A stretch of DNA of 64,000 nucleotides from Symbiodinium natans (taxonomy: Eukaryota; Sar; Dinophyceae; Suessiales; Symbiodiniaceae). A model generated the notes under the pieces. That model was not told where the DNA came from. It did no database searches and saw nothing but the letters and a program-made list of their open reading frames with translations. This document shows, piece by piece, positions 29,883 to 43,133 of the stretch. The first letter of the stretch is position 1; every line of letters begins with the position of its first letter. A program made the translations under genes and the position numbers. The stretch covers positions 1-64,000 of the forward strand of contig CAJNDS010000466.1 in assembly GCA_905221605.1 (NCBI GenBank). The letters are read 5' to 3'.

Positions 29883-32800
29883 ACATGCGAGACACATCTG
29901 CGGAACAAAAGTTGGTGAAAATCAAGCTTTGTTGCAGACGGTCCTTTGCAACAGCAAGTTCGTCACGCAGGATTTCGGTCCTTAGTGAAGAGCTCGGGCC
30001 TTCAACTTGTGCATATACGCATGGAAAGTTTGAGGACAACACCACGAACTGCCCCAGACAACCACCCTATGCTGCGATTCTTCGATTCCATTCGTCAAGT
30101 AAGCCCCCTGCTCTTTTGCGAGCTGCGCGACTTGGACGGTCGAACCTGACACAACGCAGCATGTGCTTGCCAAATCAACAGCAGGCCAGCGAACTTTGGT
30201 GAAGCCCAAAGCATAGGGGGCGCGCTGTCAGCAAAGGAGTGAGACCTTCCGGAACAAGAAACACCAGGAAAGACAGCTCGAAAATGCCCGAAACACTCAC
30301 GGTGAAGACCTGGGCTGTGCATCGTTGTGCCTTGGAGAAGCGTGGCGAATTCTGGGCATGGACCACTCGCAGCGCTCCTCTGAATCTTGGATTCCGCGCA
30401 CTGATGGCGAGATGGAACGAAGCTCCAAGCCCTGATTCGCAGTGCCTGCGCAGGAGATGCTCCGCAGCGCGACAAGTCTGCATTGGCGCAGCTTCCATCA
30501 GTTCTCCGTCACTCGGCGCCGGGCTGGCAAAATCATCGCCACCAGATGCATACATTGGCGCTGCCTCCTGACAGCTTCAGCAACGCCCCCAACATGGAAG
30601 CAACACCCCCCTTATCGTCAAAGTCCTCGACTTGAAGCGCTTGCACCTACAGCTCGCGCGACAGGTGCTACCGTCTGCAGTGGCCCCTCCATTCTCCGGG
30701 CTCAGTGCCCATAGCTTCACCTCTCGCTCGTCTTCAGGCCAGAGATCCAGCACGGCCTGAAAAGCTTCTGCACTTCTTCGGCTGAGTCAGATGTGGATTT
30801 TGGGTTTTTCACAACTGCATTGCCAAAACCTGAGCTTCGCATGTGCATGGGAAAGTGCAGTGCAATAATGTTTGCTTGTGGGCTGAACGTTGTTTTTTCG
30901 AACCTGCACAAGAATGTCAGGTCATCCGCCCATTGAGTGAAACATGCGCCACTCGCGCGCAAGGGTTACACAGTCGTGCCAAGGACCAAGGATGTGACTA
31001 CTGAAATCAATAAGGTGTGCCAATTTCTTCCCATTGCTGGGCAGCTGCATTTAACCCTAAACCCTAAACTCTAAACCTCACTGCACGCAGCTCAGACGAA
31101 GTAGTCGTCAGTGCCCCTGCAGCGGTGCATCTTGATGCTCCTGCAGCTGAGGGAAGTTCTTAGACTTCCTATTTCCAAGTTGGAGAGAACTAGGTGATCT
31201 CTAGAATCTGAATTCTAAACTCTCCCTAGTTACTGTCGGGCCTGCCAGCTGGAAGAACCTTCTCCAACACCCGACGCTGTTCATCGCAGCTGCCCGGGTG
31301 CTTGAAGTAGACTGTCAACTTCTTGTCCTCGGAGCAGGCGGCACACTCTGCTGATGAGTCGAAGCCAACCGCGCGGCCATCCTCCAGACGACTAAGGCGT
31401 GCGCGGCATCCATTACCACCTCGGCAAGCCCGCAAGGTACTGAGCAAGATGAGAGGATCCTTCCAACCCCGAAACATTCCTAAAACCGCAGCTTTGGCCC
31501 TAAACCTCAGAGCCTCGGCACGTCTGTGCACATCAGAAGCCTAATTCCAAGATGCTACAAGCCCATACGGGCGTGCTGCTTGGCGACATGCCGCGGACAT
31601 GTTGACAACAGCGTGTGCTCTTCTACATAGACATTCAGAGTGCTGTTGTCCTCGTATCTGGGTCTAGGTGATTTCTTTGAAGTGTTGAAGCTAGCTCACG
31701 ACATTTTCCAGCCAGGCCGCATGTGGGATCTCCGTTTCAGGAGTTTCCAACTTCGATGTGTTCATCACCTTCGCAGACTTGATGGCCTCAGCACACTTCC
31801 AGCACCTCCTGCCCCACATTGTCCGACAAGCTGACAGATCTGACAGGAAACATCGCAACAATGTATCCAGATGCACCCACAACTTGTCAGGCCAGATTCC
31901 AAGGCGAGTCCAAATTCTTTAAGAGCTTCTTCTGGGGTGCCTGGTGCTGGTGAGAGCCCAGCGACCCACCTCCAGAAACAAAGGCACTCTGGCGAAACTT
32001 TGGGTAGCACTCGCATGCAGTGCACGTACAACATGTTTGGAGCCTTGGGCGGCCGTCTGTGAGCTTTGTACAACTGCCCTGCTTCGTGCGCTCCATGTTG
32101 ACGGTTGTGGCATTGCCTCTGCTGCAGCACCCCCATCACACACTTTCCGAACGCCTGACCCCGGTCAACGGCTTGTGCGGCAAAGGAACACACTGCTGTG
32201 CCTCACAAGCAACTTGCACCAAATAGCGTCACTGTCGGCTAGCAAGTAACTTCTCAAGCGCAGCCTAGTGCTCAGAGTTGCATTGCGACAGTACGCAGTT
32301 CTACGAGAGACCTGTGGCAACATTCCTCCCAATCATTCCGGACCTGAAACTTACGTCGCACCCTGGGCAGTGCTTGTGCAGCATTGCCAGTCTTTACCTT
32401 CTCCTGTGGGTCCCAGAGCGCAGTTCGGAACAGCCCGAAGAATAGTTGGAACAGCAGTGCTGTTGGACGACAAACAGAAAGCTGGATCAGGCTTTGCATG
32501 GCTATCCCTCTCCGCCGTCCCATTTCGCCAGTCGCCCCGAAGCACCCCGAGGAAAGGGAGATGCTGAGGATGCTGAGGGGCCCAGGAGGCTGAAGCTACT
32601 CATCGCCGAACATTCTCCTAGAAACGCTTTTGTTCCATCGGCGCTGGGGGCCCTCTCCCGCCAAAACGTCGATGCAGCATTGGCGAAGCAGATGGATGGG
32701 CAAGATGCGCCAGGCAGCCGTTTTGCATGTTGCCGCTGTGACCAGATGTTACACAAAGTCATGACAACTGCTCTCTCAGGATTGCACTGGTTGTCGTTGT

Positions 32801-34458
32801 GGACACTGTCGTTGTGGACGTGGTTGTCGTTGTGGACGTTACGTATGGCGGCTGCGAGCAGCACTTCGCAGTGCATTTCGTTGCCTCGAAGCCACGGTAG
32901 TATGTTGCCGCCTCAGAAGCATCGTCCAAGCGAGAACCAGAGGCAGCCTTTCTTTTCTTAGAATGTAGCGGCAGACTGTAGTGGCAGTCAGGCGGCATAA
33001 GCAGCAGTACCTAAGAGGCCATGGCAAGGAGGCACAGGCGCGGCACGGAGCATTCAAAATCTGAGACGCCCACCGGCGAGCGACGGATCATTCTGTGGTT
33101 CCTTGGTGACGGCACACTCCCGCGAAGTCGTCGAGTTCGCGTTCGCGGAGGCGAGTGCATCCGCCAGATCGGCCTGGCACAGAAGCCAGGAGTGCTTGGA
33201 ACTTGGAGCCTTCAATCCTTCACTGCTTTGAGAACTGGAGCTTCGAGCTTCCAGTTCTGGCCTCAACGGCATGGCAGCCACGCAGCGAGAGGAACTGGAG
33301 CTTGTAGCTTTCAGGGTCACGGGACTTGCAGGTGGCAAATCTCGAAACCAAATCCTGAAGATGCACGAAGCATTTCGTTAAGCATTGCGAAGCTTCACAC
33401 TTGTCCCGACTGGGATGCACTGAAAGAGTGACAGTCCTCAGAACCTCCGTGGTCTTCATATGCTTCCAGCAAGCACTTCATCGACTCTAAGGCATACCAC
33501 TGTGCCTTTCCGACATTCCGACATCATGCAGGTGATCAGGAATGTACTATAAATTTACGATAGAGCTGTGGAACATGATGGCCTTCAGGGTCACTTCAAC
33601 CTTGCACTGTGACCTCAGACATTTTGCCCTCCGGTGCGCCATCAGGCGAAAACGGGGCGCCACAACACTCAGACGGAGGGTTAGGCTGTGTTGCAAGCAA
33701 AGGCACGCATGGAGGGCCCTTCGGTCGCCAATGCTCTCCTGACAGGTGCCAAGACTTCTCGGGATTTAGGGTTTAAGGTTTAGGGTTCGGGGGTTAGGGC
33801 TTAAGTTTAATGAAGAGGGCTTAGGGCTTAGAAATGCGATACCGTGGCAGCTGTGGCAAGGAGTCACTGAGTCATCCAGCAACATGCAGAATGCTCCACA
33901 TCGGATCTATGAGTACTTAGAGAGCTGAACATGGTGTCACTCAGAACTTTGCACACAGCAAGCCCTGATGTGCCATGCCATGCTCACTTTGCACCATGTA
34001 CGGCTACGCGCCGCTGTCCCAGCAGCACAGGTCAGGCTGAGAATCTGGCGTTCATGCAGCTGCTATAGGTCTGGCAAGATTCGATCCGATCCAGCGCCTC
34101 ATCACTTTACATCATGCACCAATATGGGTCATCGTAGGGCTTCCCACCTGTTTGCATGCTGCTGCATCCATGTCAGCTTGAAGGGGCCGACAATCTGCTC
34201 CATCGCTCTGACGGCCTGCAGAACTCGCTAGCGATTGCACCATGCAGGCACATTCAGGCCCATCTTCAAAAAGCTGAGCGCGCTGCTCTTCATCGAGTTG
34301 TACCTGGTAAGCACTGGACTTGATCAAAAACAGTGCTTCCGTAGATTCCGTGGTGTGCGTCGTCCTGCCTCACGACCTGCGTCTCATAGCTTTGAGTTGA
34401 CTCCTTGCAGCGCTTCTCAGTGTCGTCGTATTGCTGCAGGAGCTCCTGCCAGCAACCA

Positions 34459-34498
34459 GTAACTAGTAACTAGTAACTAGTAACTAGTAACTAGTAAC
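34459..34498 (+). repeat. Tandem 7-mer TAACTAG
   Basis: About 5.5 perfect copies with a short diverged edge (AACGAGTAG). Confidence 0.9.
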
Positions 34499-35118
34499 GA
34501 GTAGCAGCTTACATTATTTCATGGGGCGGAATCAGTGACATCTTCGCGAGGCGAACTCCTGAGGCCTACAACATTCCCAGCAAAAAGCGAAGCGCATGCA
34601 AGCACATCCGCTCACTTCAATGGCCCTGGTGCCTCCCAGTGCATAAGCTGCTTCATGAGATAAGTGCCCACACTTGGGCTATCATGATGGTCACAGCTGG
34701 TTGCCCAAGCCTTGGATTAGATGGTAGCAGTACGAGTACCTGCTCCTTCCCTTAGAAAGGCTTGAGTTGGCTGAAACTCTCTGCAGCCTCGTGTCTTGAA
34801 GAGGAGCTTTACTGACGTCAGATGCTGCGAGTAGATTCTCGCAGTCGGATGCGCGAGTAGACAACAACCTGTTGGCATCTCATGTGTAGCACTGAAAAAC
34901 AACTGAGTCAGAATGTGCAAACATGTGCTATTTGGCAGACATTGCCTTGGGAGACTGACTAGCGCTGCGGCAACGCCATCCGATGCCTGGGTTGCAATTC
35001 GTGGCAATGGTTGCGGGCAAAGCTCAAAACATACGGGTCCGCTTGTCTGCTCGTTTGTTGCTGGCCAAGTGCTGCTGCCACAGAGCTGTAGCAGGACTTG
35101 ATAGCCTGAGCGACAAAG

Positions 35119-38100
35119 TTGAACCGGCAATTGGACAAGGCTGCAGGGGGCCTACAGTTGGACGACGTGGCCAGACAAGCTCGGCTTGAGCTACAGCTAA
35201 AAGTTTTCGCAGAAGCGCAGCGACTCGTTTCATGTGCGAAGTCGGAGCTCAGCTTCTTTGTAGATAAGGGGCTTGGCTCTTGCCTGCCAAGGAGTCACGG
35301 ATGGCATTGGAGGCATTCAGGCCTCTCCATAGCGTATGGTAACCTCAAGCTCGTCAGAAACACTTCAGTATTGCAGAGTTCCGCTGGTTTTCCGACACTC
35401 CCGTCTGATCTTGCAGCCGCGGCGACAATCCAGGACGCCCTGATCTGCACGCGCGATGGCCTCAGCTCTACAAAGCTCTCGGACTGGAAGTACCCTCCGC
35501 CCCCCCGCCCTCCCCCCCCCGAAAGCCTCTCGCATCTGAAAAAGCTCGTAAAGGGTCGGCGGCATGTAAAAAGACATGACTCTGAGTCCAGGGCCTGCTC
35601 CGTAGCCGCATGCCTGGGCTGCTGTTACTGCTGTTCTGCACCGTTCACCCCTTCAACCTGCTGTGTTCCCGCACTGCACGGAGCGCGTCCGAGCGCGCTG
35701 CTGGTCCAAGATGCCCGGTTTGAGCGTCTTGTCGATGACCTTCAGAATCTGACTCAGAGGGTCCTGTAAGTAGGGTGCTCCCACCTCCAGGACACAAGAC
35801 AACGCAAGGGGAACAGCAGCTGAGGCAGCTTGGAATGACTCGAGGAAGGCACCTTCTCTGACAGAGACACCAGGGCAGTTGCGAGGGAGCTTATGTAGCG
35901 GTCAAATTGCCTGAAGAGCCATATGGCAAGACATGGCAAGAGACCTCTGAATCATAGTGAGAGAGCTCTTTGAGTTGCCGCCTGACGTCTGGGATGGACT
36001 GAGCAGAAACGGCGGAGAACAGGTCCTGGATATCGCTCTTCACCTGTCTGACACGGCCCTAAACAACATATCACAGCTCACGAAACGGAGGCTGGGAAGC
36101 CGCGCTTCGTCAGAGAGAGCCGAGTGCGTCTCCAAGAGGGAGATCAGTGTGTGGGAGTGCCCAAAGCCCGGCCCATCACCAGGACGGACCTTGGGGGCTC
36201 TACAGCACTCTACGGGCCGGGTATTGGGGGGTATTCGGGGGTTGGAGTCAGAGGGCTTCAGGAAGCCTCAAGGCCACAAATGCTTTTGCGGGGGATGTGA
36301 GGCCGGGACATCCGGCCCAAGCCTTAGGTTGGGCCTCTTGACGGCTCCAAGGAGGGTTGCGAGACAGCCAACCAGAAAGCCTGCACAGGTACCCGGTGCA
36401 TTGTCCGAGCATATCCACGACGGTACCATACAGTAGCGCCCAGCCTCGATGCCAGAGCTTCATTTGCGATTGGCAGCTACCTCGGTCGGGCTGATGTGAC
36501 AGCCATGCTGGCCAGACTCCCATCGAACCACACTCTCTGGTGACTTTGCTGCTGCGGACAGGCAGCTGCGTCCCGCTCATCAAGAGGGACTGGAGAACCC
36601 AAGCAGTGATGCCCAGGACACGTCGAAGTCCAAGAGAGTTGAGGCCTTATCAATGGAGCGAGAGAGGCTTTGGAAGAAGCAGAGGCGTTTGCTGTAGCCC
36701 ATTCCGAACTGTCTGCCTGCCTTCGTGAAGCCGCGAAGCCTTCTTGTACCTTACTGCAGAATGCGCCCAAGACATGACTCGCCTGTATGCGTTTAGCCCA
36801 GCGACGGCAGAGCTTGTGTCGAGCTTGAAGCTTCACGTGCTCTCTAAATTATCGGTCTGGGCTGGGTCTACGCTAACTCGACCCAGCAAGCTGCAGGGAG
36901 ATCCAGCAACAAGTCTGCAACAGGGGAGATGAGTGCATCATAGTGACCAATCACCATTCAGACGCAGGTGAATTCAAACTGGCGACTCTCTGAAGCACGT
37001 ACCAACAAGCACGTGCTTGCCTGCAAGTTCGGATGCAGCTCGACATAACTGGACAAGTACGCCTTGCAGACCTGCAGGCGATTCGCACGGGTCAGCTTCA
37101 GCCAACAGAGAAATTGATCTTCGAAGAGACTGAAAATCCAGTGCCACGTCTGCCTCCTGAAGGAGGCGGCGCATTCGTTTGTCCAAGGAAGGGACGCCTT
37201 TGACTTTCTCGGATCATCGCTGGAAATATTTGACCGTGCAGACCAGGCACGCATGCAAGCAATCTTCGCAAGGATCTCGTGCACCTCAGCATCGCATTCC
37301 AAGCACGCTTCAACACGGCCACCTTCTGCGAAGCTAGCCCAGCTGCAGTTCAAGCAGTCGTCCAGCCTGGTTGACTTGCATCTTCGGTGTCCCGCGCTGG
37401 ATTAGCCTTGGCTTCCACTGAGCACGATCTATCGATTCACACAGGTACAGGCGTGCGCCCTTCTGCACTAAGGAAGCAGCCTTGTCAGAGACACCTGCGA
37501 CAAGCTTCACATAGGTAAGTGGCATACTGTGCCTGTGAAGGCAAGTTTCCACCATAAATACCACAATACGTACTAATCATAGTCATAGCAATAACACTAC
37601 TAATACTAATAACAATACTCACACAATATCGCATATGTGCTACCATGCGAAACAATGTTGCCGAGTTTGGAAAATGCTAGGGTTCGGCTGGGAGCTTTTA
37701 CGGTCTTTTGGCTGACCTGTCGCGACATGCACTTTTCAGCCTGCACAAAGTGGTCGAACAACGCTTGAAGGCTGTCCTAGCGCCCAGGGCCCAGACTTGC
37801 ACAGGAAAGGTGTACAAGTAAACTCCTATTCGGCAAACAATCTCACAGTTGCAGCTCCTCATGTGCAAAACGTCGAAATATGACCAGGAGGGGAAGGCCT
37901 GAATTGCATGTGGCGTTCCCGCATGCATCAGCAGACAGGCCTCCCACCTACTTGACCTATCCTGACTTCTACTGCTTGAATGAGGCTCACGCTCGCAGCA
38001 CGTCCAACGTCAGCATTTTCCAATGCACAGCCTGGCACCCGTGCAGCAGATGCAGCAGCTTTTGCAACCACGTCTCCAAACGTTCCATCATTGAGAGATG

Positions 38101-40833
38101 ACAAGCCACGCCAGCAGTTCGGACGAGAACCTGCGCAAGCCTCAGGTCAACGCGGCCAATCTTCCCACCACAAGAGCCATCTGTGCCATCGAGATCCCGA
38201 AGCTGCGTCTCAGAGTCTCACATCTCCGCATGGCGATCTGTGCAGCGAGGATGCTTTGCGATAACCTCCAGCAAGGCGGCATATCTACTCATCTGTGGAT
38301 GCGTACCAAGGCAAGAAGGCAAGACATTCTCTGGGGCACCAGGAAAAGCTCGACGTCAATCACCGCAAGAGGTTCTGCAGCACTGGCCTGCTAGCACCAC
38401 CAGACTATGTCAGAAGAAACTCCACAGCCTCGTGGCATCCGAATGCCTGAAACTTCTTGACGCTGAGCTCAGCCAGTATTCCCACAGGAACCTGGACTTG
38501 GCCAGCTCGGACGAAACCGAGCCGAACAAAAAGTCAGATGAGATGCTGTGTAAGACGGCATGGTGATGAGATGCCATGGGCAGCAAAGAGAATCGTATGA
38601 TACAATGTGATGTGATGCGTCGTATGACATAACGACACAGAACACAGCGCAAAAAATGTCGCCAAATAACAAATATGATGTCATATGATCATGTGTGATA
38701 TAAGATCATTATATGGTGTGCCAAAAATGAAGCATAATATAGTAGAACACAATATACTGGAGCCAAATATGACAAACCATTACACGACATAACCTAACAC
38801 CGTGCAAGACATCAGAATAGAACAGAATTGAACAGAATAGAAGAGAATAGACTAGAAACAGAACGTAATGAAACGCAAGAGAATTCGATCTGGTACCGGT
38901 TGACGTAGCACATGTAATCCAATTGTGAAACAACGCCCATTCGTGCAACCATCCGCAGTGGCAAGCCGGCAAAATTTCGCAACCGACAGAGGCATGCGGA
39001 ATCTGGGTGTCCAACTCCTTCGTACTTCTCAAGCAGGTTCAGCAAGCAGCGAGTGCCGAACTCTCGCGAAGAGTGGCTCTCACACTCCACCTGAGTCGCT
39101 GTGGATCTTACCAACAGCAACATGCGACGTGAAGCCCGTCTCATAGCTTCCAAAGCCAGCCATAGCCTTTCAGCCCTGGGCGAGTGCATAGATGAACGTC
39201 CGGTACCTGGCACACACCCGCACCTCATTCACACTTCGTGACTTTTGTGGCAAGCTCCTAACTTCTCAGCGCACACGGCCGGAGCCCCTTCGACATCCTG
39301 GTTTTCACAGAGCTGTGACCTGCAACTCTTGTTCACACTACGCTTTGAAAAGTGACAGAGGCACATATGTGGCATGCTCTCAGAGTGCAACAGGAGTCTT
39401 GCCATGCATGAGAAGGCAACCTGGCACGCAGCAGTCCACACAGCTGACTCAGCTGACCAACCCCTGCAAGAATAGGAACAACGTTATCCCAGAAAGCACA
39501 ACATGCAAACACACGTTTTGCGAACATGTTGAAGGTGAGCAGGGCGAATCGAAATCAAGCAGGCTCTTACTTGCATTGCGCTTTCGTCTGCAGCTCAGCT
39601 TAGCTGCTTTTGCTTCCCAGTGGACTCCGAACACCAACTCAACAGGCAGCAGCACCATGTGCGGACACCGTCCATGCCTTGACAAGGTGAATCGCATCGC
39701 TGCAGACACGAGCTCATCTGAAAGTCAGTTGTGAGGCCTGCTTTGTGTCACCTTCTTCAGCGCGGCTAGCAGGTCCGCCAGCCCTCAGCCACGGCAAGGA
39801 TTGATTGCCACAGGTTACAATAGATGCTACAGGGAGTTCTTGGCTTGCACATGCAGCTGGGCAGCCTTCTTGTGGCGAGGACTTGCTTACACCTGCATTA
39901 CTTCAAGCGCTCCCGTAAAGATTTGCATGATTCGGAGTCGCATGTGCATAGTACCTCTGTGGTTTGGGTGGGTACCCTTGTGTCATCGTGCCTGCAAACC
40001 ACAAGTCCGTTGCCAACACGGCAGCTGCTTGCAGCGTTCCTGCGGTGCTCCTGTTGCAACCAGTTGCAGATGAAGCGGCGCTTTTCAGGCTCGTCAACTT
40101 TGCATGTCCAACTTCGCCCCCACTCTCGAAGTCCTCTCATCACCGAGTCTCTGCAGGCTCCGTGTCAGAAAGTCCGAGAGAACTCCCGGCTCTTGGTAGA
40201 CCTGGAGGCATCATTCGAGAGATTTGCGCTTGTGGCAAACACTTCGATCCTTTGCTGCAATCTTCACATCCGGCTGATGTCTGCTTAGAGGTGTGACCAG
40301 AACTTGTCTGCGAGATTCTGCGAGCCGACTTAAGCCAGAGCTTCTAGTCTCGCAAGAACTAAAATGGTGTGATTGCTGCAGGAGGAAGACTTCCTCACCT
40401 CGCCTCCTGAGGTTGGGCACTGTACAAATGAAAACATGCCCATCCACAAACTCAGGTATGGCGGAAGGTCTCGGTGAGTGCTGTGCATAAGACCCGTGGA
40501 GGGCCAGGGTTTCCCGCATGCTGCTAGCGATCGCAGATCTCAGATTGTCTTTCTTCTGTTAAGTCTGAAAAGAAAGCAGCAAAGTGCAACACGATTCCTC
40601 AGGGTGTGGCCCCGGCTGTAAAGAGCCCCGTCTACAAGTACAGAAATTCCGAAATTTATTCAGGATTTCGTGCAGCTGTGAAACAGTGTAAGGCCTCCTC
40701 ATGCGCAACGTGCATCATTGAATCCAGCTACGAAAAGTTTACGAACAACCCCCGAATCGACATAAACCCAGTCGTTGCCCCTGAACCACGACGACGACCA
40801 CAGCTTCCGAGGCTGGCACTGAAGGATCTGTAA
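35119..40833 (+). other. Candidate spliced host gene, scattered exon-like frames
   Basis: Several + strand open stretches have helical, low-repeat protein character. One is about 35140-35766 (contains LVDDLQNLTQRV) and ends at a consensus donor GTAAGT (35767-35772). Another, 35960-36130, follows an AG and contains GEQVLDIALHLSDTALNN. Others are 36763-36860 (RLYAFSPATAELVSSLKL) after CTTACTGCAG, and 37126-37403 (FVQGRDAFDFLGSSLEIF). A possible last exon, 40603-40833, follows CCTCAG and contains KSPVYKYRNSEIYSGFRA. Phases were not reconciled and no domain was recognised. It may be one gene, several, or none. Confidence 0.25.
38560..38885. repeat. AT-rich degenerate pentamer tract
   Basis: Locally AT-rich stretch of degenerate TATGA / AATAGA / GAACA-type units. 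Similar tracts lie at about 41160-41290 and 47975-48125. No coding capacity. Confidence 0.5.
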
Positions 40834-41029
40834 AGAGTCTCTCTGGGCTTGGGGGCCTCAACGTGCGCTTGAAGGACGCAAGGCACTGACTGCTGTAGTG
40901 ACGGATAGGGCCGGTAGCGTAGCTCAAGCATATTCAAGCATGGAAGGGCCCGGAATCTGTCAAAGAAAAACACCTCGCCTGGCAGACGGCTTGGGCTCCT
41001 TCACGGGGGATGCCGGCTGCGAAGTCGTA

Positions 41030-41077
41030 GTCGGACCGACCGTCGGACCGACCGTCGGACCGACTGGCGGACCGACC
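41030..41077 (+). repeat. 12-bp GC-rich tandem repeat
   Basis: GTCGGACCGACC units, about four copies, the last changed. Each unit contains an inverted repeat (GGTCGG / CCGACC), so the tract could fold. Confidence 0.85.
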
Positions 41078-41394
41078 TCTTTCCGCTTCTCTGGCGCATC
41101 CGCCTCCCATGAACACGATGCCCAACCCATCTACACCTTAGCACTAGATGTTCCATGATACCATAGACGTAGGCCACGGTGAACTATAACAGACACGAAA
41201 ATAGACGAGAACAGACTATAGCCAACTGTGTCATGCCATCATAGACACGAATCCCCTGTAGCAGAATATAAACGACTATAGTATACCATCATACTCTGGT
41301 CGTCAAGGTACCGCGGCATCCCTTCGCGAGTCGCGATCGGGTCCGGCTGCGCCACCCCGCGCCTTGCTGGTGCGGCTTGCAAACCACCAACCAT

Positions 41395-41560
41395 GGGTTG
41401 TGGGCTTCGGGGATTTTCGGGGACGTTGGGGGATTTTTAGGGGATCTCAAGGGATTTTAAGGGATTTTAGGGGTGTTTAGGGGTGTTTCGGGGTGTTTTG
41501 GGGATTTTAGGGGTGTTTAGGGGTGTTTCGGGGTGTTTAGGGCTTGGGGGGTGTTGGGAT
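41395..41560 (+). repeat. Degenerate GGGGTGTTTAGG-type repeats
   Basis: Units such as GGGATTTTA and GGGGTGTTTAGGGGTGTTTC repeat over about 150 bp. They are telomere-like in composition but a distinct unit. Confidence 0.7.
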
Positions 41561-43133
41561 GTAGGGCGACACAACTCAGCTCACGGCATGCCCGGCGTAG
41601 CCGTTCTGCTGTCCTTGCTGCGCCTGGACCTACAGGCGGGTGGATGGTGAGCCGCACGGAGAGTGCCAATGCCTGGCCTTTACAGTTCTTTGGGGTCCCA
41701 AAAAAAGGGAGAAGATGCGGAACTGACCACATTTGGGGGTTCCGAAATTCAGGGTACCTTCTTGGGTCCTGATTATAAGGGAATCCTACTTTTGGGGGTC
41801 TTTATTCGGGGTTCCTTATTCTTCGTAAACCCCCACGTCATGCGACCTGGCAGGCATTTGGGGACCGGACCGGACGGCTCCGAGTCCGCCTCTGTCGCGT
41901 GGCCTCTGGGTTAGATAAGGAGGGGAGGAAAGGACGGGAACAGAACATGTGGGCCGGTTTTAATTTTAGTATACCCTTTGTTATTCAGAGGGTTTCGTGT
42001 TGAAAAGGGCTCATGATTGTAGGTCAACCTCCAACTGTACAAACCGACATGGAAAGCAGGAGCCACAGCCTCCTGTGACGACCAGTGCTGGTACACCACG
42101 TGGAGCTCCTCTTGTTGAAGGGGCTCTGAATTCTCCTCCAGCCTCTAGCAATTCCTACACAGGCACGCCCTTCAGTCCTTCAAGAGCTCCAAGACCAGAG
42201 CCTTCAAGTCAGACGCTTCCAAACATGCCGAAACGGGAAGGCATCATTAGACTCGCCTGGTCCCCACCCGCCAACGTGGCCTTAGAATGGAAGAGTCGCA
42301 CGCTGCCGGCCGTGACAAAAATGCAAAACCTGAAAAGATTTAAGATGCTTGCCAAGGCAGCATTGTCCAGCTCAACAGACATTCGGCGCAACCCCTTGGC
42401 AACCTCACAGGAAACAAGATGAGTCTTTCGAAGGGTTGCTTTGGCTCAATGTCCTTTGAATCGTTTATCCCGAGCTCTGGCCTAGGTCGTGTATCATGAA
42501 AAACTGTCATCGCTGCATGGCACACATAAGTGCACATTGCGGTTCATGGCGACCTACGACATCTTTAGCAGCTCACTCGGAGACCTAGAAACTGGTTTTG
42601 CCATGGTGTTGCTGCATTAAAATGAGAACCGGGATTGAGAGAAGTGGAGACAAGTATGGACGTAGAAAGGGCCAGAACACCAGTGAGAGTTTCCAGGAAT
42701 ACTTCAACCTGAATATCTGGAACAGGCATGTGGGAACTCCGGAGCAGTGTAACCAAACCTGACATTGAAACGTCATGCCACAAGCACACTCTCTGGGATA
42801 ACAGGTGGCCAATGACAGTCCCAGTAGATGGCAAACGATACAAGCCCACAAGCTAAAAGACGTCAAGCGGTGGGGGCCAACCTCAGGTACCGTACCTGGA
42901 GAGACCCAAACCCATCTCACAAGTGGCAACCATCAGATAGGCTGCAACACGCGCCATGACAACAACTACTCCTGCGATGTACACAGAGCTGAAACTCCTC
43001 CGGAGCATGACGTTCACTGCAGCGGTGAACCAGCCTGTGTCCAGGTCTGGTGTGGTTGACCTGCGTGCGCCGTCAGCTTCTGCTTGACCTGAAAGCACAA
43101 CTACCGGCAGCAAAAAAGACAATGTGAAAATCA
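41561..43133. other. Host DNA with weak opposing exon candidates
   Basis: On the + strand 41997-42422 reads as a P/S/T-rich 141-codon frame with alternative start. On the minus strand, 42565-42849 (LTGVLALSTSILVSTS) and 42883-43149 (VYIAGVVVVMARVAAYLMVA) have membrane-like hydrophobic segments. They overlap or abut in conflicting ways. None can be called a gene from the sequence alone. Confidence 0.2.

Larger units (their letters stand above)
27859..35100. other. Host DNA, no supported gene
   Basis: ORFs of 100-250 codons occur on both strands, often overlapping, without recognisable domains. Some short stretches have exon-like composition, for example minus-strand 30175-30555 and 31226-31531, but splice structure could not be established. 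Repeats include (CCCTAAA)n at 29038-29092, a (GA)n tract at about 29829-29882, a TTTAGGG remnant at about 33765-33800, and a 7-mer tandem (TAACTAG) of about six copies at 34459-34498. Confidence 0.45.

Noticed and set aside
29723..30202. 159-codon + strand ORF with an R/E repeat
   Set aside because: Inflated by the (GA)n microsatellite; flanking residues show no domain.
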